Below, in pieces: positions 26,757-35,639 of a DNA stretch of 64,000 nt. The stretch's first letter is position 1. Every line of letters begins with the position of its first letter. The DNA is from [Bacillus] enclensis (lineage in GTDB: Bacteria; Bacillota; Bacilli; Bacillales; Bacillaceae_B), in NCBI RefSeq assembly GCF_001456935.1, contig NZ_KQ758483.1, positions 930,001 through 994,000 on the forward strand, in the 5' to 3' direction. Both the position numbers and the translations under genes were made by a program. A model generated the notes under the pieces. That model was given only the letters and a program-made list of their open reading frames with translations. It was not told the origin of the DNA and ran no database searches.

Positions 26757-26784
26757 GGTGTTTCTTATTAAGAAACACCGTTTC
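26757..26784. promoter_or_regulatory. shared palindromic operator, malate synthase copy
   Basis: Contains GAAACACCGTTTC at 26772-26784. Its left half also forms a second inverted repeat, GGTGTTTCTT with AAGAAACACC (26757-26779). There are thus three half-sites in 28 bp, allowing two overlapping dimers. Confidence 0.6.
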
Positions 26785-26952
26785 ATAATTGTTATATCGA
26801 TGATACCATCTTCAAGTTTACCATTCAATCAGTTTTCTAATAATTCAGGATTTTTATAAGGTGATTAGTTAGTTTCCTGCTTCCTGAAAAAAGAATGAAC
26901 GATTTTGTGTACATTTTTTCCATACACAAACCAGACCGCTGTCACTATCAAT

Positions 26953-28422
26953 CTATGACCCAATCACTTCCTGCTGTGCCTTCAACTCTGTCTTGATCTC
27001 GACGCAACGGCCTGGGCTTGGGAACAGCTTGCCGGCATTCAGTAGATTGTGAGGGTTGAAGACTTCACGTATGCTGCTCTGGGCGATGATTTCATCGTCA
27101 TTAAAGACAAAGCGCATTTCTTCTTTCTTCTCAATGCCTACGCCGTGTTCTCCCGTAATGGATCCGCCTGCGTCGGCACATGCCTTCAAACATTCGCTCC
27201 CAGCTTTCAATGCTTTTTCAGTTTCGCCGGGGATCCGTGCATCAAAGAGGACGAGCGGATGCAGGTTCCCGTCCCCCGCGTGGAAAATATTCGCTATCCG
27301 CAGCCCGTATTCAGCACTGATTTCATTGATTCTGTTTAACACTTCAGGAAGCCGGCTTCTCGGAATCACACCGTCCTGAACCAGATAGTCCGGGGAGATG
27401 GCTCCCATCGCACCGAAGCCTGTCTTCCTGTTCGCCCACCATCTGCCTCTTTCAAGCTCATCACGGGCGACTTTAACTTCCCGGACGTTCCTTGCCCTGC
27501 ACACATCCAATATTTGATTGATTTGCTCTTCGATCCCTGCGGATATCCCGTCCACCTCGATCAGAAGCAAGGCTTCTATATCCTTTGGATGTCCCACTGG
27601 GAAAGCAGCTGCCTCGACTCCTTCAATCGCGATTTTGTCCATCATTTCCAGTGCTGCAGGGACGATTCCTTTCGATATGATATCGGAAACGGCCTGGCTT
27701 CCGTCTTCCACCCGGTCAAAATAGGCAAGCACCGTTTGTTTCGCTTCGGGATTTTTCAAGATGCGAACGGTGATCTTCGTAACGATCCCGAGCGTCCCTT
27801 CAGACCCTGTCAGAAGTCCGAGAAGATCATAGCCCGGGGCATCGGGGATACCATTTGGACCGATTTCGATTATGTCCCCGTTCGGCAGGACGACCTCCAA
27901 TCCGAGAATATGATTGGTGGTGACACCGTATTTCAGACAGTGTGCCCCTCCGGCATTCTCGGCGACATTACCACCGATTGTACAACAGTATTGGCTTGAA
28001 GGATCCGGGGCGTAATAATAGCCTTTATCTGAAATCGAGTTAGTCAGCTTCAGATTCACGAAACCTGGCTCGACGACTGCACGCCGGTTTTCTAAATCGA
28101 CACTTAAAAGCCGTTTCATGCGGACAAGGCTGATGATCACTTCCCCGTTAATAGGGATTGCGCCTCCGGACAGACCGGTGCCGGCGCCCCTGGCCAGGAA
28201 CGGAAGTCCGTTCTCGGAGCAATAGGTTACAAGTTTAGCCACTTCCTCCGTATCCTTCGGGAAAACGACTGCTTTCGGCAGATGCTTATGGAGGGTGAAG
28301 CCGTCGCAATCATAGGCGATCAGGTCCTCCTTGTGATACAGGATACTGTTCGGTCCGCTGACAAGCGCCGCGAGACCTTTGATATGAGGATCTGCAGTCT
28401 TCAGCTTTTTCAGTGCCATCAT
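26953..28422 (-). CDS. glcD: glycolate oxidase FAD subunit GlcD
   Basis: A 489-residue FAD-linked oxidase (PCMH-type FAD domain about 45-225, then the oxidase C-domain). Motifs are FLARGAGTGLSGGAIP, the FAD-contacting GGNVAENAGGAHCLKYG and GSEGTLGIVTK, and the C-terminal GGSITGEHGVGIEK. It oxidises glycolate to glyoxylate, passing electrons through GlcF. The start overlaps the glcF stop by 4 nt, so the two are coupled. Two adjacent ATGs (28422, 28419) are possible. Confidence 0.93.
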   Translation of the reverse strand: MMALKKLKTADPHIKGLAALVSGPNSILYHKEDLIAYDCDGFTLHKHLPKAVVFPKDTEEVAKLVTYCSENGLPFLARGAGTGLSGGAIPINGEVIISLVRMKRLLSVDLENRRAVVEPGFVNLKLTNSISDKGYYYAPDPSSQYCCTIGGNVAENAGGAHCLKYGVTTNHILGLEVVLPNGDIIEIGPNGIPDAPGYDLLGLLTGSEGTLGIVTKITVRILKNPEAKQTVLAYFDRVEDGSQAVSDIISKGIVPAALEMMDKIAIEGVEAAAFPVGHPKDIEALLLIEVDGISAGIEEQINQILDVCRARNVREVKVARDELERGRWWANRKTGFGAMGAISPDYLVQDGVIPRSRLPEVLNRINEISAEYGLRIANIFHAGDGNLHPLVLFDARIPGETEKALKAGSECLKACADAGGSITGEHGVGIEKKEEMRFVFNDDEIIAQSSIREVFNPHNLLNAGKLFPSPGRCVEIKTELKAQQEVIGS

Positions 28423-29771
28423 GCCCTCCCCCTTTCTTCATCCTCTTTTTGATACGCCCAATCAAGGAGTTGGACGGTATGGACGACCTGTTGGTTTTTA
28501 CCGTACTTCTTGACTCCCATCGCCATTTGCAGCATACAGCCGGGATTCCCCATCGATATCATTTCGACATCCTCAGGGACATTCTGCATTTTGCTCTCCA
28601 GCACAGCACCTGCCATTTCAGGGTTTGTGATATTGTATATACCGGCACTTCCGCAGCAGCGATCTGCATTCGGCATATGGACCATTTCGACTCCAGGGAT
28701 GGTGAGTAGAAGATTGCGGGGCTCCTGGCGTACACCCTGCCCATGCGCCAAGTGACAGGCATCATGATACGTAATCCGAGTTTTCAGTTCGGCATCGGGC
28801 TTTTCATAGCCTGTATCATGAAGGTATTTGGAAATGTCTTCAACTTTTGCGGAAAACTCCTCAGCCTTTGACCTCCATTCCGGGTCTTCATGGAAGAGTT
28901 CCGGATAATCCTTCATCATGCAGCCGCAGCCCGCTGCGTTCACAATGACCTTGTCACTATCCTTGAACGCTTCGATGTTCTGTTTGGCAAGCTTCCTTCC
29001 CATTTTCCTGTCGCCGGAGTGAACATGCAGCGCGCCGCAGCACGTTTGATTTTCCGGAATCACCACATCATTACCGTTTCTGGTCAGGACATTGATCGTC
29101 GAGTCATTGATTTCCCCGAACATCACATCCATCACACACCCCGTCAGCATGGAAACCTCGTGCTTCGTTTTGCCTTTCGCTTTGATGACCCGCTGGTTCT
29201 TATATTTTTGCCGTACAGATTGTTTGATTTCGGGCATGATCGCTTCCATCTCCACCAGATGTCTGGGCATCACGTTGAGAAGGCCTGTCTTCCTTACAAG
29301 CGTCTGTGCGCCGCTCTTTTGGTAAAATTTCAGCACGCCACCAAGTGCATTTAAGCGGTTCGGATGCGGGAACAACCCTTCTAGGAATGTTTTGCTGACC
29401 ATCCCTTTCCATCCCTTAAGCGGCATCGCCTGACGGATTTGTCCACGCGCTTCCTCAATCAGTCCTCCCACATCAACATCGGCGGGACAGGCTGTCGTAC
29501 AGGCACGGCAGTCGAGGCATGCATAGACGGGGTCCATGAACTGCTCATTCACTTCAAGCTTCCCTTCTGCCACCGACTTTATCAGGTGCACACGCCCACG
29601 GGGGGAATGCTGCTCTTGTCCCGTCAGTTCATACGTTGGGCATGATTCCAGGCACATCCCGCAGTGGACGCAGTCTGCCCATTTGTTTTCATCTGGTTTG
29701 TCACTCCATAAATAGTTGCTTAAACTCATGTCAGAACAGGGCGGTGTTTTCGCAAGCTCTTTTACACTCAC
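28419..29771 (-). CDS. glcF: glycolate oxidase iron-sulfur subunit GlcF
   Basis: A 450-residue electron-transfer subunit with two 4Fe-4S motifs near the N-terminus (CVHCGMCLESCP and CLDCRACTTACP) and two C-terminal CCG domains (NQTCCGALHVHSG and DRCCGSAGIYN). It carries electrons from the flavin subunits to the membrane quinone pool. The start is GTG 29771, directly after the glcE TAG, with AGGAGGG 7 nt upstream. Confidence 0.94.
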   Translation of the reverse strand: MSVKELAKTPPCSDMSLSNYLWSDKPDENKWADCVHCGMCLESCPTYELTGQEQHSPRGRVHLIKSVAEGKLEVNEQFMDPVYACLDCRACTTACPADVDVGGLIEEARGQIRQAMPLKGWKGMVSKTFLEGLFPHPNRLNALGGVLKFYQKSGAQTLVRKTGLLNVMPRHLVEMEAIMPEIKQSVRQKYKNQRVIKAKGKTKHEVSMLTGCVMDVMFGEINDSTINVLTRNGNDVVIPENQTCCGALHVHSGDRKMGRKLAKQNIEAFKDSDKVIVNAAGCGCMMKDYPELFHEDPEWRSKAEEFSAKVEDISKYLHDTGYEKPDAELKTRITYHDACHLAHGQGVRQEPRNLLLTIPGVEMVHMPNADRCCGSAGIYNITNPEMAGAVLESKMQNVPEDVEMISMGNPGCMLQMAMGVKKYGKNQQVVHTVQLLDWAYQKEDEERGRA

Positions 29772-31079
29772 CTAAATCCCTCCTACAAATCGTTTGTAGT
29801 TTAATACTGAATTCGGGTCAACTTTTGCTTTGATGCCTTGAAGTAAAAAGAGATAGGACGGATCGTCTCCCCATATTTTGATCTTCTGGCGCTCTATGAA
29901 CGGAAGGCTCTTAACGATGACATAGCCTCCACGACTTGTTGCTTCCGCCCTCAATTCGCGAATGACTGAAAGGACGTCTTCATGTGCTCCCTTCACATGG
30001 ACGCCGCATAGTCCATGGCCGAGTCCGCCGTGCGCCAGGATTTCGACCCTGTGACTTTCTTCAAGATGTTCACATTCTTTTATTACATGCAGTACGTCCA
30101 GATTGACCACACCTATTTTCAAAATGGCATTCAATTCTGTTCCTTCATTAACGGCTGATCCGAGATTTGAAAAGTGATCCCAGAAGTTCATGGCTTTATC
30201 ACGTTCATAAATCGTAAGCTGACTGCCCTCAGGCTTCATCCGCTGCACAGTCTCCTCCTGATAACGGACCGAGCTTTCCACATCCTCAAAGCTCATAGCG
30301 GCTGTATACAATTTCACTCCTGTCAACTGTTCAGAAAGCGCCGGGTTCAGCAGTTCAAGTGAAGTCGGCTCAAGTGTTGAATCGAGCACATCAATGACAA
30401 ATTGACGGATTTCAGCCTGCCCGTCTGCCGGAAAGGATACAAGGACGAGGCTCTCGCATTTTGAAATGGGCCGCAGTTTGAGTGTCACTTCAGTCAGCAC
30501 GCCGATTGTACCCATGGAACCGATGAACAGCTTATTCATGTCATAACCGGCCACATTTTTCACAACTTTCCCGCCAGAGCGGATGATCGTGCCGTCAGGA
30601 TAGACGACTCGAAGCCCGATGACATTGTCCCTTGCTGATCCGTAGCCGAGCCTCTTGGGACCGCTTTCATTTGCAGCGATGATTCCACCGATGGTTGCTT
30701 CGCCTGGCCAAGCCGGATCGAGTGCGATTTTCTGGCCGTGCGCTGCCAGATAAGACTGCAGTTCCTTAAAGGTCGTGCCGGCTTTGACTGTTATGGTCAA
30801 GTCACCCGTCGCATGTTCCACTACTCCTTTGTAATCTGCCATTGAGAGAATAATGTCTGCAGACTCAACAAGCCCTCCGTAGCCTCTCTTCGTCCCGCAG
30901 CCTTCCACAATCACTTTCTTCCCATTTTCATTTGCGTATTTTACTATCGCTGCAACCTCTTCTTCCGATACTGGATAGACGTTAAGGCCGCCGCCGTTCC
31001 CGAAGCGGTCCAGCTTCCCTTCTTTAAACCGCGCTTCCGGCACTTCGTTAGTCAACTCTGTCACTAGCTCAGTCAGCAT
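29772..31079 (-). CDS. glcE: glycolate oxidase FAD-binding subunit GlcE
   Basis: A 435-residue FAD-binding protein with a PCMH FAD domain (VEGCGTKRGYGG, DPAWPGEATIGGIIAANESGP, KNVAGYDMNKLFIGSMGTIG) and a C-terminal domain. It is longer than E. coli GlcE but lies first in the glcE-glcF-glcD order and completes the three-subunit glycolate oxidase. The shared operator at 31106-31118 is 27 bp upstream of its start. Confidence 0.9.
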   Translation of the reverse strand: MLTELVTELTNEVPEARFKEGKLDRFGNGGGLNVYPVSEEEVAAIVKYANENGKKVIVEGCGTKRGYGGLVESADIILSMADYKGVVEHATGDLTITVKAGTTFKELQSYLAAHGQKIALDPAWPGEATIGGIIAANESGPKRLGYGSARDNVIGLRVVYPDGTIIRSGGKVVKNVAGYDMNKLFIGSMGTIGVLTEVTLKLRPISKCESLVLVSFPADGQAEIRQFVIDVLDSTLEPTSLELLNPALSEQLTGVKLYTAAMSFEDVESSVRYQEETVQRMKPEGSQLTIYERDKAMNFWDHFSNLGSAVNEGTELNAILKIGVVNLDVLHVIKECEHLEESHRVEILAHGGLGHGLCGVHVKGAHEDVLSVIRELRAEATSRGGYVIVKSLPFIERQKIKIWGDDPSYLFLLQGIKAKVDPNSVLNYKRFVGGI

Positions 31080-31105
31080 CTTTCACACTCCTTGTTCCGT
31101 AATAA

Positions 31106-31118
31106 GAAACACCGTTTC
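31106..31118. promoter_or_regulatory. shared palindromic operator, glcE copy
   Basis: GAAACACCGTTTC, identical to the malate synthase copy, lies between the GntR gene and glcE and thus controls glcEFD. Confidence 0.6.
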
Positions 31119-31145
31119 TGAATAATACGTAAAAAAAAGAACCTC

Positions 31146-31838
31146 TTATGATTGGGTAAGTACGTTTTTGACTAGCAGTTTCTCAACAAAATCCAGATGC
31201 CTGATCATGTTTTCCCTGGCTGCAGGTGCATCGCCTGATTGAATCGATTTGAAGATGCGGTTGTGCTGATCTCCGACAAGGTTCGAGATATCCTCCCGGC
31301 TCTGGATATGCTGATGGACATCGATCATCGCTTTTCTTGTTGACGCTGAAATGAACGCCATTAATTTCACAAGGATCCCATTCCCGGTAATGCGGGCAAT
31401 CTTCATATGAAACTCGTAATCGGCCTCCCAATTGGCCATCACTTCCTGAGAGAGAAAGCTCTCCAGGATGCGAATATCCTCAATCGTCCTCTTTTCGGCA
31501 GCCATTCCAGCAAGCTCTGGCTCAATCATCTTTCTTGCCTCAAACAATTCGCGAATATCCTTCGTATCAGGCAGCATCAGCTGAGTCGTGAAGAAATTCT
31601 CTGTATTGAAAGCACGTACATACGCTCCTTCCCCCTGCTTCACCTGCAAAATGCCTTTTCCCTTCAACGTTGTCATCGCATCACGGACGGCTGACCTGCC
31701 GACTTCGAACATCTCACAAAGCTCGCGGACGGATGGAAGCTTCTCTTCTTCCTTAAACCTACCCGATCGGATCATTCCTTTGATTCTTTCCTCCACCTGC
31801 TCAGATACCTTCTTCACTGCAATCTTATCTGCTGTCAA
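31146..31838 (-). CDS. GntR/FadR-family regulator
   Basis: A 230-residue regulator with a GntR winged helix (about residues 5-75, with LPSVRELCEMFEVGRSAVRD) and a C-terminal FCD ligand domain (metal-binding His in EFHMKIA and QHNRIF). FadR-type regulators such as GlcC and LutR/LldR sense glycolate or lactate. The start is taken as TTG 31838, with GGTGG 6 nt upstream. TTG 31862 is an alternative. It lies upstream of glcE on the same strand and may act with or instead of the IclR protein. Confidence 0.87.
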   Translation of the reverse strand: MTADKIAVKKVSEQVEERIKGMIRSGRFKEEEKLPSVRELCEMFEVGRSAVRDAMTTLKGKGILQVKQGEGAYVRAFNTENFFTTQLMLPDTKDIRELFEARKMIEPELAGMAAEKRTIEDIRILESFLSQEVMANWEADYEFHMKIARITGNGILVKLMAFISASTRKAMIDVHQHIQSREDISNLVGDQHNRIFKSIQSGDAPAARENMIRHLDFVEKLLVKNVLTQS

Positions 31839-32053
31839 TTTCCCACCACCCTGCTTTTTCAATCTTCATCTCTAGTTGTCACATATCTGATAAGTTTAGT
31901 ATGATTCTATTTAAACACCAATAGTTTGAAAATTCAATAATTTTTTCGGTTTTCAACATTTTATTTGCCTCGATAATGAAATCCTTAACATAAATGGCGC
32001 CCCGTCTCAGCATATATTTCCACCGGCTGAAGGAGCCATTAAAACACAAAAAA

Positions 32054-32080
32054 GTGCCGAACCCGATTTCCGTTCAACAC
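32054..32080 (-). terminator. terminator of a short minus-strand transcript
   Basis: On the minus strand GTGTTGAAC pairs with GTTCGGCAC (two G-U pairs) and is followed by TTTTTTG. No annotated-size gene is upstream on this strand, only the small ORF at 32130-32306. Confidence 0.65.
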
Positions 32081-32129
32081 TGATTTCATACTTCATCATT
32101 TTCAGTTATTTTTTCTAAACCTGCTTTTT

Positions 32130-32306
32130 TTATTCCTCATTATTTAATAGTATAAAAGGGCAATCATGACAATCGTCTCTAATACCTGTGCAGGTGGCGA
32201 TTACATGTTCAGAATCATCGCTCCCTATTGCGAGCGAAATTTCTACGTTTACATCCCTTTCCGTCCTGCTACACACACCCGATATTCGAAAAGTTTCGCA
32301 TAAAAT
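32130..32306 (-). CDS. possible small Cys-rich protein
   Basis: A 58-codon open frame ending in TAA, containing VNVEISLAIGSDDSEHVI followed by CTGIRDDCHDCPF. AAAGGGGGA (32313-32321) precedes an in-frame ATT at 32306 by 6 nt; there is no in-frame ATG, only a GTG inside. A sigma-B-like promoter lies just upstream and a terminator just downstream, so the region looks like a transcription unit. The start codon is unorthodox, so it may be a frameshifted remnant or a small non-coding RNA. I do not recognise the sequence. The rest of the 31839-32507 gap shows only an imperfect inverted repeat near 31994-32040. Confidence 0.3.
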   Translation of the reverse strand: MLCETFRISGVCSRTERDVNVEISLAIGSDDSEHVIATCTGIRDDCHDCPFILLNNEE

Positions 32307-32336
32307 ATAGACTCCCCCTTTGCTTCCATTAGGGGT

Positions 32337-32361
32337 TTACCCTTTACACAAAAACGTAAAC
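32337..32361 (-). promoter_or_regulatory. sigma-B-like promoter
   Basis: On the minus strand GTTTAC and GGGTAA are separated by 13 nt, close to the sigma-B consensus GTTTAA-N12-15-GGGTAT. It points toward the small ORF and terminator at 32054-32306. Confidence 0.5.
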
Positions 32362-32507
32362 GGTATAAATGAAAATAGTTTAATAAACTGACAGGAATCT
32401 TGTTCTGCCTTCAAAAAAGCGTTCTTCTTCATCTGATCTTTTTATTCCTGCTGTTACCCAACCCAATATCTGTGCTACGATGAAATCAATAGGAGGGAGA
32501 GGAATTC

Positions 32508-33302
32508 ATGTCTGTTTTTGATAAAGTGGTTGCGAGTATGGGAATAGGTTCTGCTGCGGTTGATACAAAGCTCAAAAGTCCTTTTATTCAGCAGGGGGAG
32601 ATACTACATGGAATGGTAGAGGTAAAGGGCGGAAATACAGATCAACGGATAGAAGCCATCAATCTTAAATTAATGACAATGTTCGGCCATGAAGGCAGCG
32701 ATCGATTATCATCGGCCATAGTAGATTCTTTTCAGCTAAATGAACCTTTTACAATTAATAAAGGTGAAAGAAAGACCATTCCGTTCTCTATCCAAATCCC
32801 GCACTATACGCCCGTAACAATGACAGATCCTCACACCCAACAGAATATACCTCCCGTTTGGATCGAGACGGGAATTGATATCCGGCATGCAATCGACCCG
32901 AAAGACAAGGATTATGTTGCAGTCGAGCCTTCCACCATACACGAAAACATTATTGATGCAATCAAGGTAATTGGCTTTAAATTCAGGCAGATGGAAAGTC
33001 AGAACACTCCTGCATGGGTGAAAACGAAGCGTCCATTTGTACAACAATTCGAATTCATTCCAACTTACGGTAAGTACAACCGGAAGCTCGACGAACTCGA
33101 AGTCTATATTCTTCAAGGCGATCGTGAAACAACTGTATATTTTGAAATTGATAAGCGAAGTAAAGGATCCATGGCGGCTTTCAAGGAAAAGTTTAATCTC
33201 GATGATTATAGAGGAAGCGTAACTCTCGACAATCAACAGATCCTTATTAATAGAAGCAGGGTAAGTGATTCATTTGAACAGATTATAGACAATGTCCTAT
33301 GA
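32508..33302 (+). CDS. spo0M: sporulation-control protein Spo0M
   Basis: A 264-residue arrestin-like beta-sandwich protein of the SpoOM family, matching B. subtilis Spo0M in length. N-terminal SVFDKVVASMGIGSAAVDT and the PFSIQIPHYTPVT region are typical. Spo0M affects sporulation and cell division but its mechanism is unsettled. AGGAGGGAG lies 8 nt upstream of the ATG. Ends at a strong bidirectional terminator. Confidence 0.92.
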   Translation: MSVFDKVVASMGIGSAAVDTKLKSPFIQQGEILHGMVEVKGGNTDQRIEAINLKLMTMFGHEGSDRLSSAIVDSFQLNEPFTINKGERKTIPFSIQIPHYTPVTMTDPHTQQNIPPVWIETGIDIRHAIDPKDKDYVAVEPSTIHENIIDAIKVIGFKFRQMESQNTPAWVKTKRPFVQQFEFIPTYGKYNRKLDELEVYILQGDRETTVYFEIDKRSKGSMAAFKEKFNLDDYRGSVTLDNQQILINRSRVSDSFEQIIDNVL

Positions 33303-33314
33303 AGTGAGATTCAA

Positions 33315-33367
33315 TAAAAAACAGGCCTTGAATGCAAGAAATTGCTGTATTCAAGGTCTGTTTTTTA
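33315..33367. terminator. bidirectional terminator between spo0M and amidase
   Basis: ACAGGCCTTGAAT and ATTCAAGGTCTGT pair around a 15-nt loop, with A tract before and T tract after, serving both convergent genes. Confidence 0.9.
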
Positions 33368-34534
33368 TTAATAAGCAGTATACCTTCCGTAATCTCCTGT
33401 TACATAAGCTCTTCTGCCATCGTAGATAACTTCCCAATAACCTGAACTGCTATTCTTTCCCCTGACCGAGCCTGTGACCTGAAGGGTCCGCCCTCTTGCA
33501 ATGGTACCGATATTCTTGGAATTCAATCTGTCAGGGCGATCTTGTATGATTGCCGCCTGCGTTACGCCCATGACCCTGATTTCACCAATCGCGACAGACA
33601 CCGTGAAAGGATCCGGATTAGATGGTGGCGCCGTTTCTCTGCCTGCACCCTTTACTTTTACAAATTTAGGGGAAGCGGTCACATAATACACATGGCCGCG
33701 GGAATTTTTCACTTCATACATATAGGCACCTTCGACCCTTAATTTGCGGAGAACCGCTGAAAATCCGTATCGGAATTTTAACGTCCCTGCCTTGTATGCA
33801 TCATTGAAAGTCGGCCTGCTGTAAAAGTCCAGCCCTTCAGATCCTCTGTAAATACTTTCTACACGTTTGCCGGTATAATCAGGTGAAACACCATCTGAAC
33901 CTGGTTCCAGAGGCTTAATCCCGCCTCCTGGTTTTTCGGTCACATATGGAACTCCAAAGAAATCACACACTCCTCTTGCCTGCTCTTTCGCTGTCTCACG
34001 CTGAAAAACTTCATTGATCATGAGCAGCGCTTCTTTCTCATTATCCATAAAGCCATTCTCTACAAGTACAGCTGCTTTATTGAATTCCCTTGTCATATGA
34101 AGGTTTTGCTCAATGATTCCGCGGAATACTTGCTTCGTTCCCTGCTTCAGATAGTTTGCAATGCTTTCTGCCAGCCTCCTGTCATTCAAATCATTGCAAT
34201 AAATATGAAGCGAAGGTCCTTCAGGGTCTTTGCCCGGACCATTAAATTTCCCGTCGAACGCATTGAAGTGATTGGAAACCAGTGCATCTGCACCCCTGGA
34301 GTTGGCAAGACCCGTCCTTTCCTTCAGTGGAGTATCCCCATCAGTCGGCGCTGTCAAAAGTGTCCTGAAACCACATCTCTCTAATTCTCCTTTCAAATAG
34401 AGCGTTACTTTCTCATTGAATTCATTTTCCCGTATCTGCCTCCCGATGGAAGGAATATAAGGCGTACGCTTTCCTGATGTTCCAAGCCCATGACCGTCAT
34501 CCAGTGCTATTAAATAATCAATAGCTTTAACCAT
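33368..34534 (-). CDS. N-acetylmuramoyl-L-alanine amidase with SH3 domains
   Basis: A 388-residue peptidoglycan hydrolase. The N-terminal Amidase_3 zinc domain has the ligand His in ALDDGHG, a second His in VSNHFNAF and the catalytic Glu in LVENGFMDN. The C-terminal half carries SH3-like wall-binding segments, ending with one typical SH3b unit (SGYWEVIYDGRRAYVTGDYG). There is no signal peptide, as in phage endolysins and some sporulation lysins. ATG 34534 follows GAAGGGGTGATAG. Confidence 0.88.
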   Translation of the reverse strand: MVKAIDYLIALDDGHGLGTSGKRTPYIPSIGRQIRENEFNEKVTLYLKGELERCGFRTLLTAPTDGDTPLKERTGLANSRGADALVSNHFNAFDGKFNGPGKDPEGPSLHIYCNDLNDRRLAESIANYLKQGTKQVFRGIIEQNLHMTREFNKAAVLVENGFMDNEKEALLMINEVFQRETAKEQARGVCDFFGVPYVTEKPGGGIKPLEPGSDGVSPDYTGKRVESIYRGSEGLDFYSRPTFNDAYKAGTLKFRYGFSAVLRKLRVEGAYMYEVKNSRGHVYYVTASPKFVKVKGAGRETAPPSNPDPFTVSVAIGEIRVMGVTQAAIIQDRPDRLNSKNIGTIARGRTLQVTGSVRGKNSSSGYWEVIYDGRRAYVTGDYGRYTAY

Positions 34535-34603
34535 TAAATCTATCACCCCTTCTACTATTGAAATACGCAGAGATTGCACGAAAGGTCACGCCATGCTCAA
34601 AAA

Positions 34604-34657
34604 AACCAAGGTAACAGGGATACCGGTGATGTAACCGGTACTCCTGTCGCCTTGGTT
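34604..34657 (-). terminator. terminator after the NIPSNAP gene
   Basis: A long stem (AACCAAGG/CCTTGGTT, ACAGG/CCTGT, CCGGT/ACCGG) followed on the minus strand by TTTTTTT. Confidence 0.88.
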
Positions 34658-34703
34658 AATATTTTTATAGTTGCTGTTTGGTACAATGCCAGAGATGTTC
34701 ATT

Positions 34704-35063
34704 CTATTTTAATATGATGGTACTTTCATTGGTTAGAGTTGATTCTAGAAAGTCCTGATCGATCTTAAAGAAAGAACCTTTAAGTTTCTCTCTCCCTCCC
34801 ATTTGAGCAAACCATTCCTGAACTCTCTTAATATGCGGCTCATCACTTCTGACTTTCCCTTCAATTATTTCATATTCTTCATAGCTGTCGTACTCCCAAA
34901 TAGCGAAGATTTCAACTGCTTCTTCATCCGAGGAGGTCTTCCACCTGCCAATCAATCTAGCTCCATGCTTCAACTGGACTGGCAGGAGGGTGTCGTTGAA
35001 GTGCTGATTGAATTCATTCACCATTCCTGATGCCAATTTATATACTTTTCTCCTATAAATCAT
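34704..35063 (-). CDS. NIPSNAP-family protein
   Basis: A 119-residue ferredoxin-like alpha/beta-barrel protein resembling NIPSNAP/dimeric monooxygenase-like proteins: N-terminal YRRKVYKLASGMVNEFNQHF, then GARLIGRWKT and FAIWEYDSYEEYE. The function of bacterial members is unknown. It lies 19 bp downstream of a GNAT gene and is probably cotranscribed. Confidence 0.78.
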   Translation of the reverse strand: MIYRRKVYKLASGMVNEFNQHFNDTLLPVQLKHGARLIGRWKTSSDEEAVEIFAIWEYDSYEEYEIIEGKVRSDEPHIKRVQEWFAQMGGREKLKGSFFKIDQDFLESTLTNESTIILK

Positions 35064-35082
35064 TCCATGTCCCCCTTTTTCA

Positions 35083-35550
35083 TCATGTCAGGCGATGACC
35101 CTCTTCCCTGGCTTTAATATATCCATAATAACTGCATGTTCCGTTTTCCGATAAATCCTTTACTTCAAACCCGCAATTTTTATAAAATGGAAAATTATCT
35201 GCAGATGTATGGGCAAACCAGTCACCGTGTGGAAGCTTCCCGACACAGAGTTCAACCAGTTTCCTTCCGATTCCCCTTCCCCTGTAATCGGTGGAGACAA
35301 CAAGATCCATTATATTGGCAGCCATAATCTGATCGGATATCACCCTTACCATCCCGATCATTTCATTCCCATCCCATACTGTAAACGCCCAGGTAGAATT
35401 CTCAAAGATCAATGTGAATTTCTCTTTTTGCCATTGAGGTGTTGTCCGGACCCATCCTGCATCTTTAAAAAGGCATTCAACTGCATCTGCCGGTACTCCC
35501 TTTGTTCCCTCACGTATAATCATTCCGTTAAAAAATTGATACATAGGCAA
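35083..35550 (-). CDS. GNAT-family N-acetyltransferase
   Basis: A 155-residue acetyltransferase with the acetyl-CoA-binding motif DYRGRGIGRKLVELCV (about residues 94-109) and the C-terminal FPFYKNCGFEVKD. Acceptor substrate unknown. Confidence 0.85.
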   Translation of the reverse strand: MPMYQFFNGMIIREGTKGVPADAVECLFKDAGWVRTTPQWQKEKFTLIFENSTWAFTVWDGNEMIGMVRVISDQIMAANIMDLVVSTDYRGRGIGRKLVELCVGKLPHGDWFAHTSADNFPFYKNCGFEVKDLSENGTCSYYGYIKAREEGHRLT

Positions 35551-35639
35551 TCTCCTTCTATTATTAAGTCATTTGTGCTGTTTCGTTCTTCAAAAAATAA
35601 GCTCATATTCAATTAGTAAATGGGGCAGCAAAACAACCA

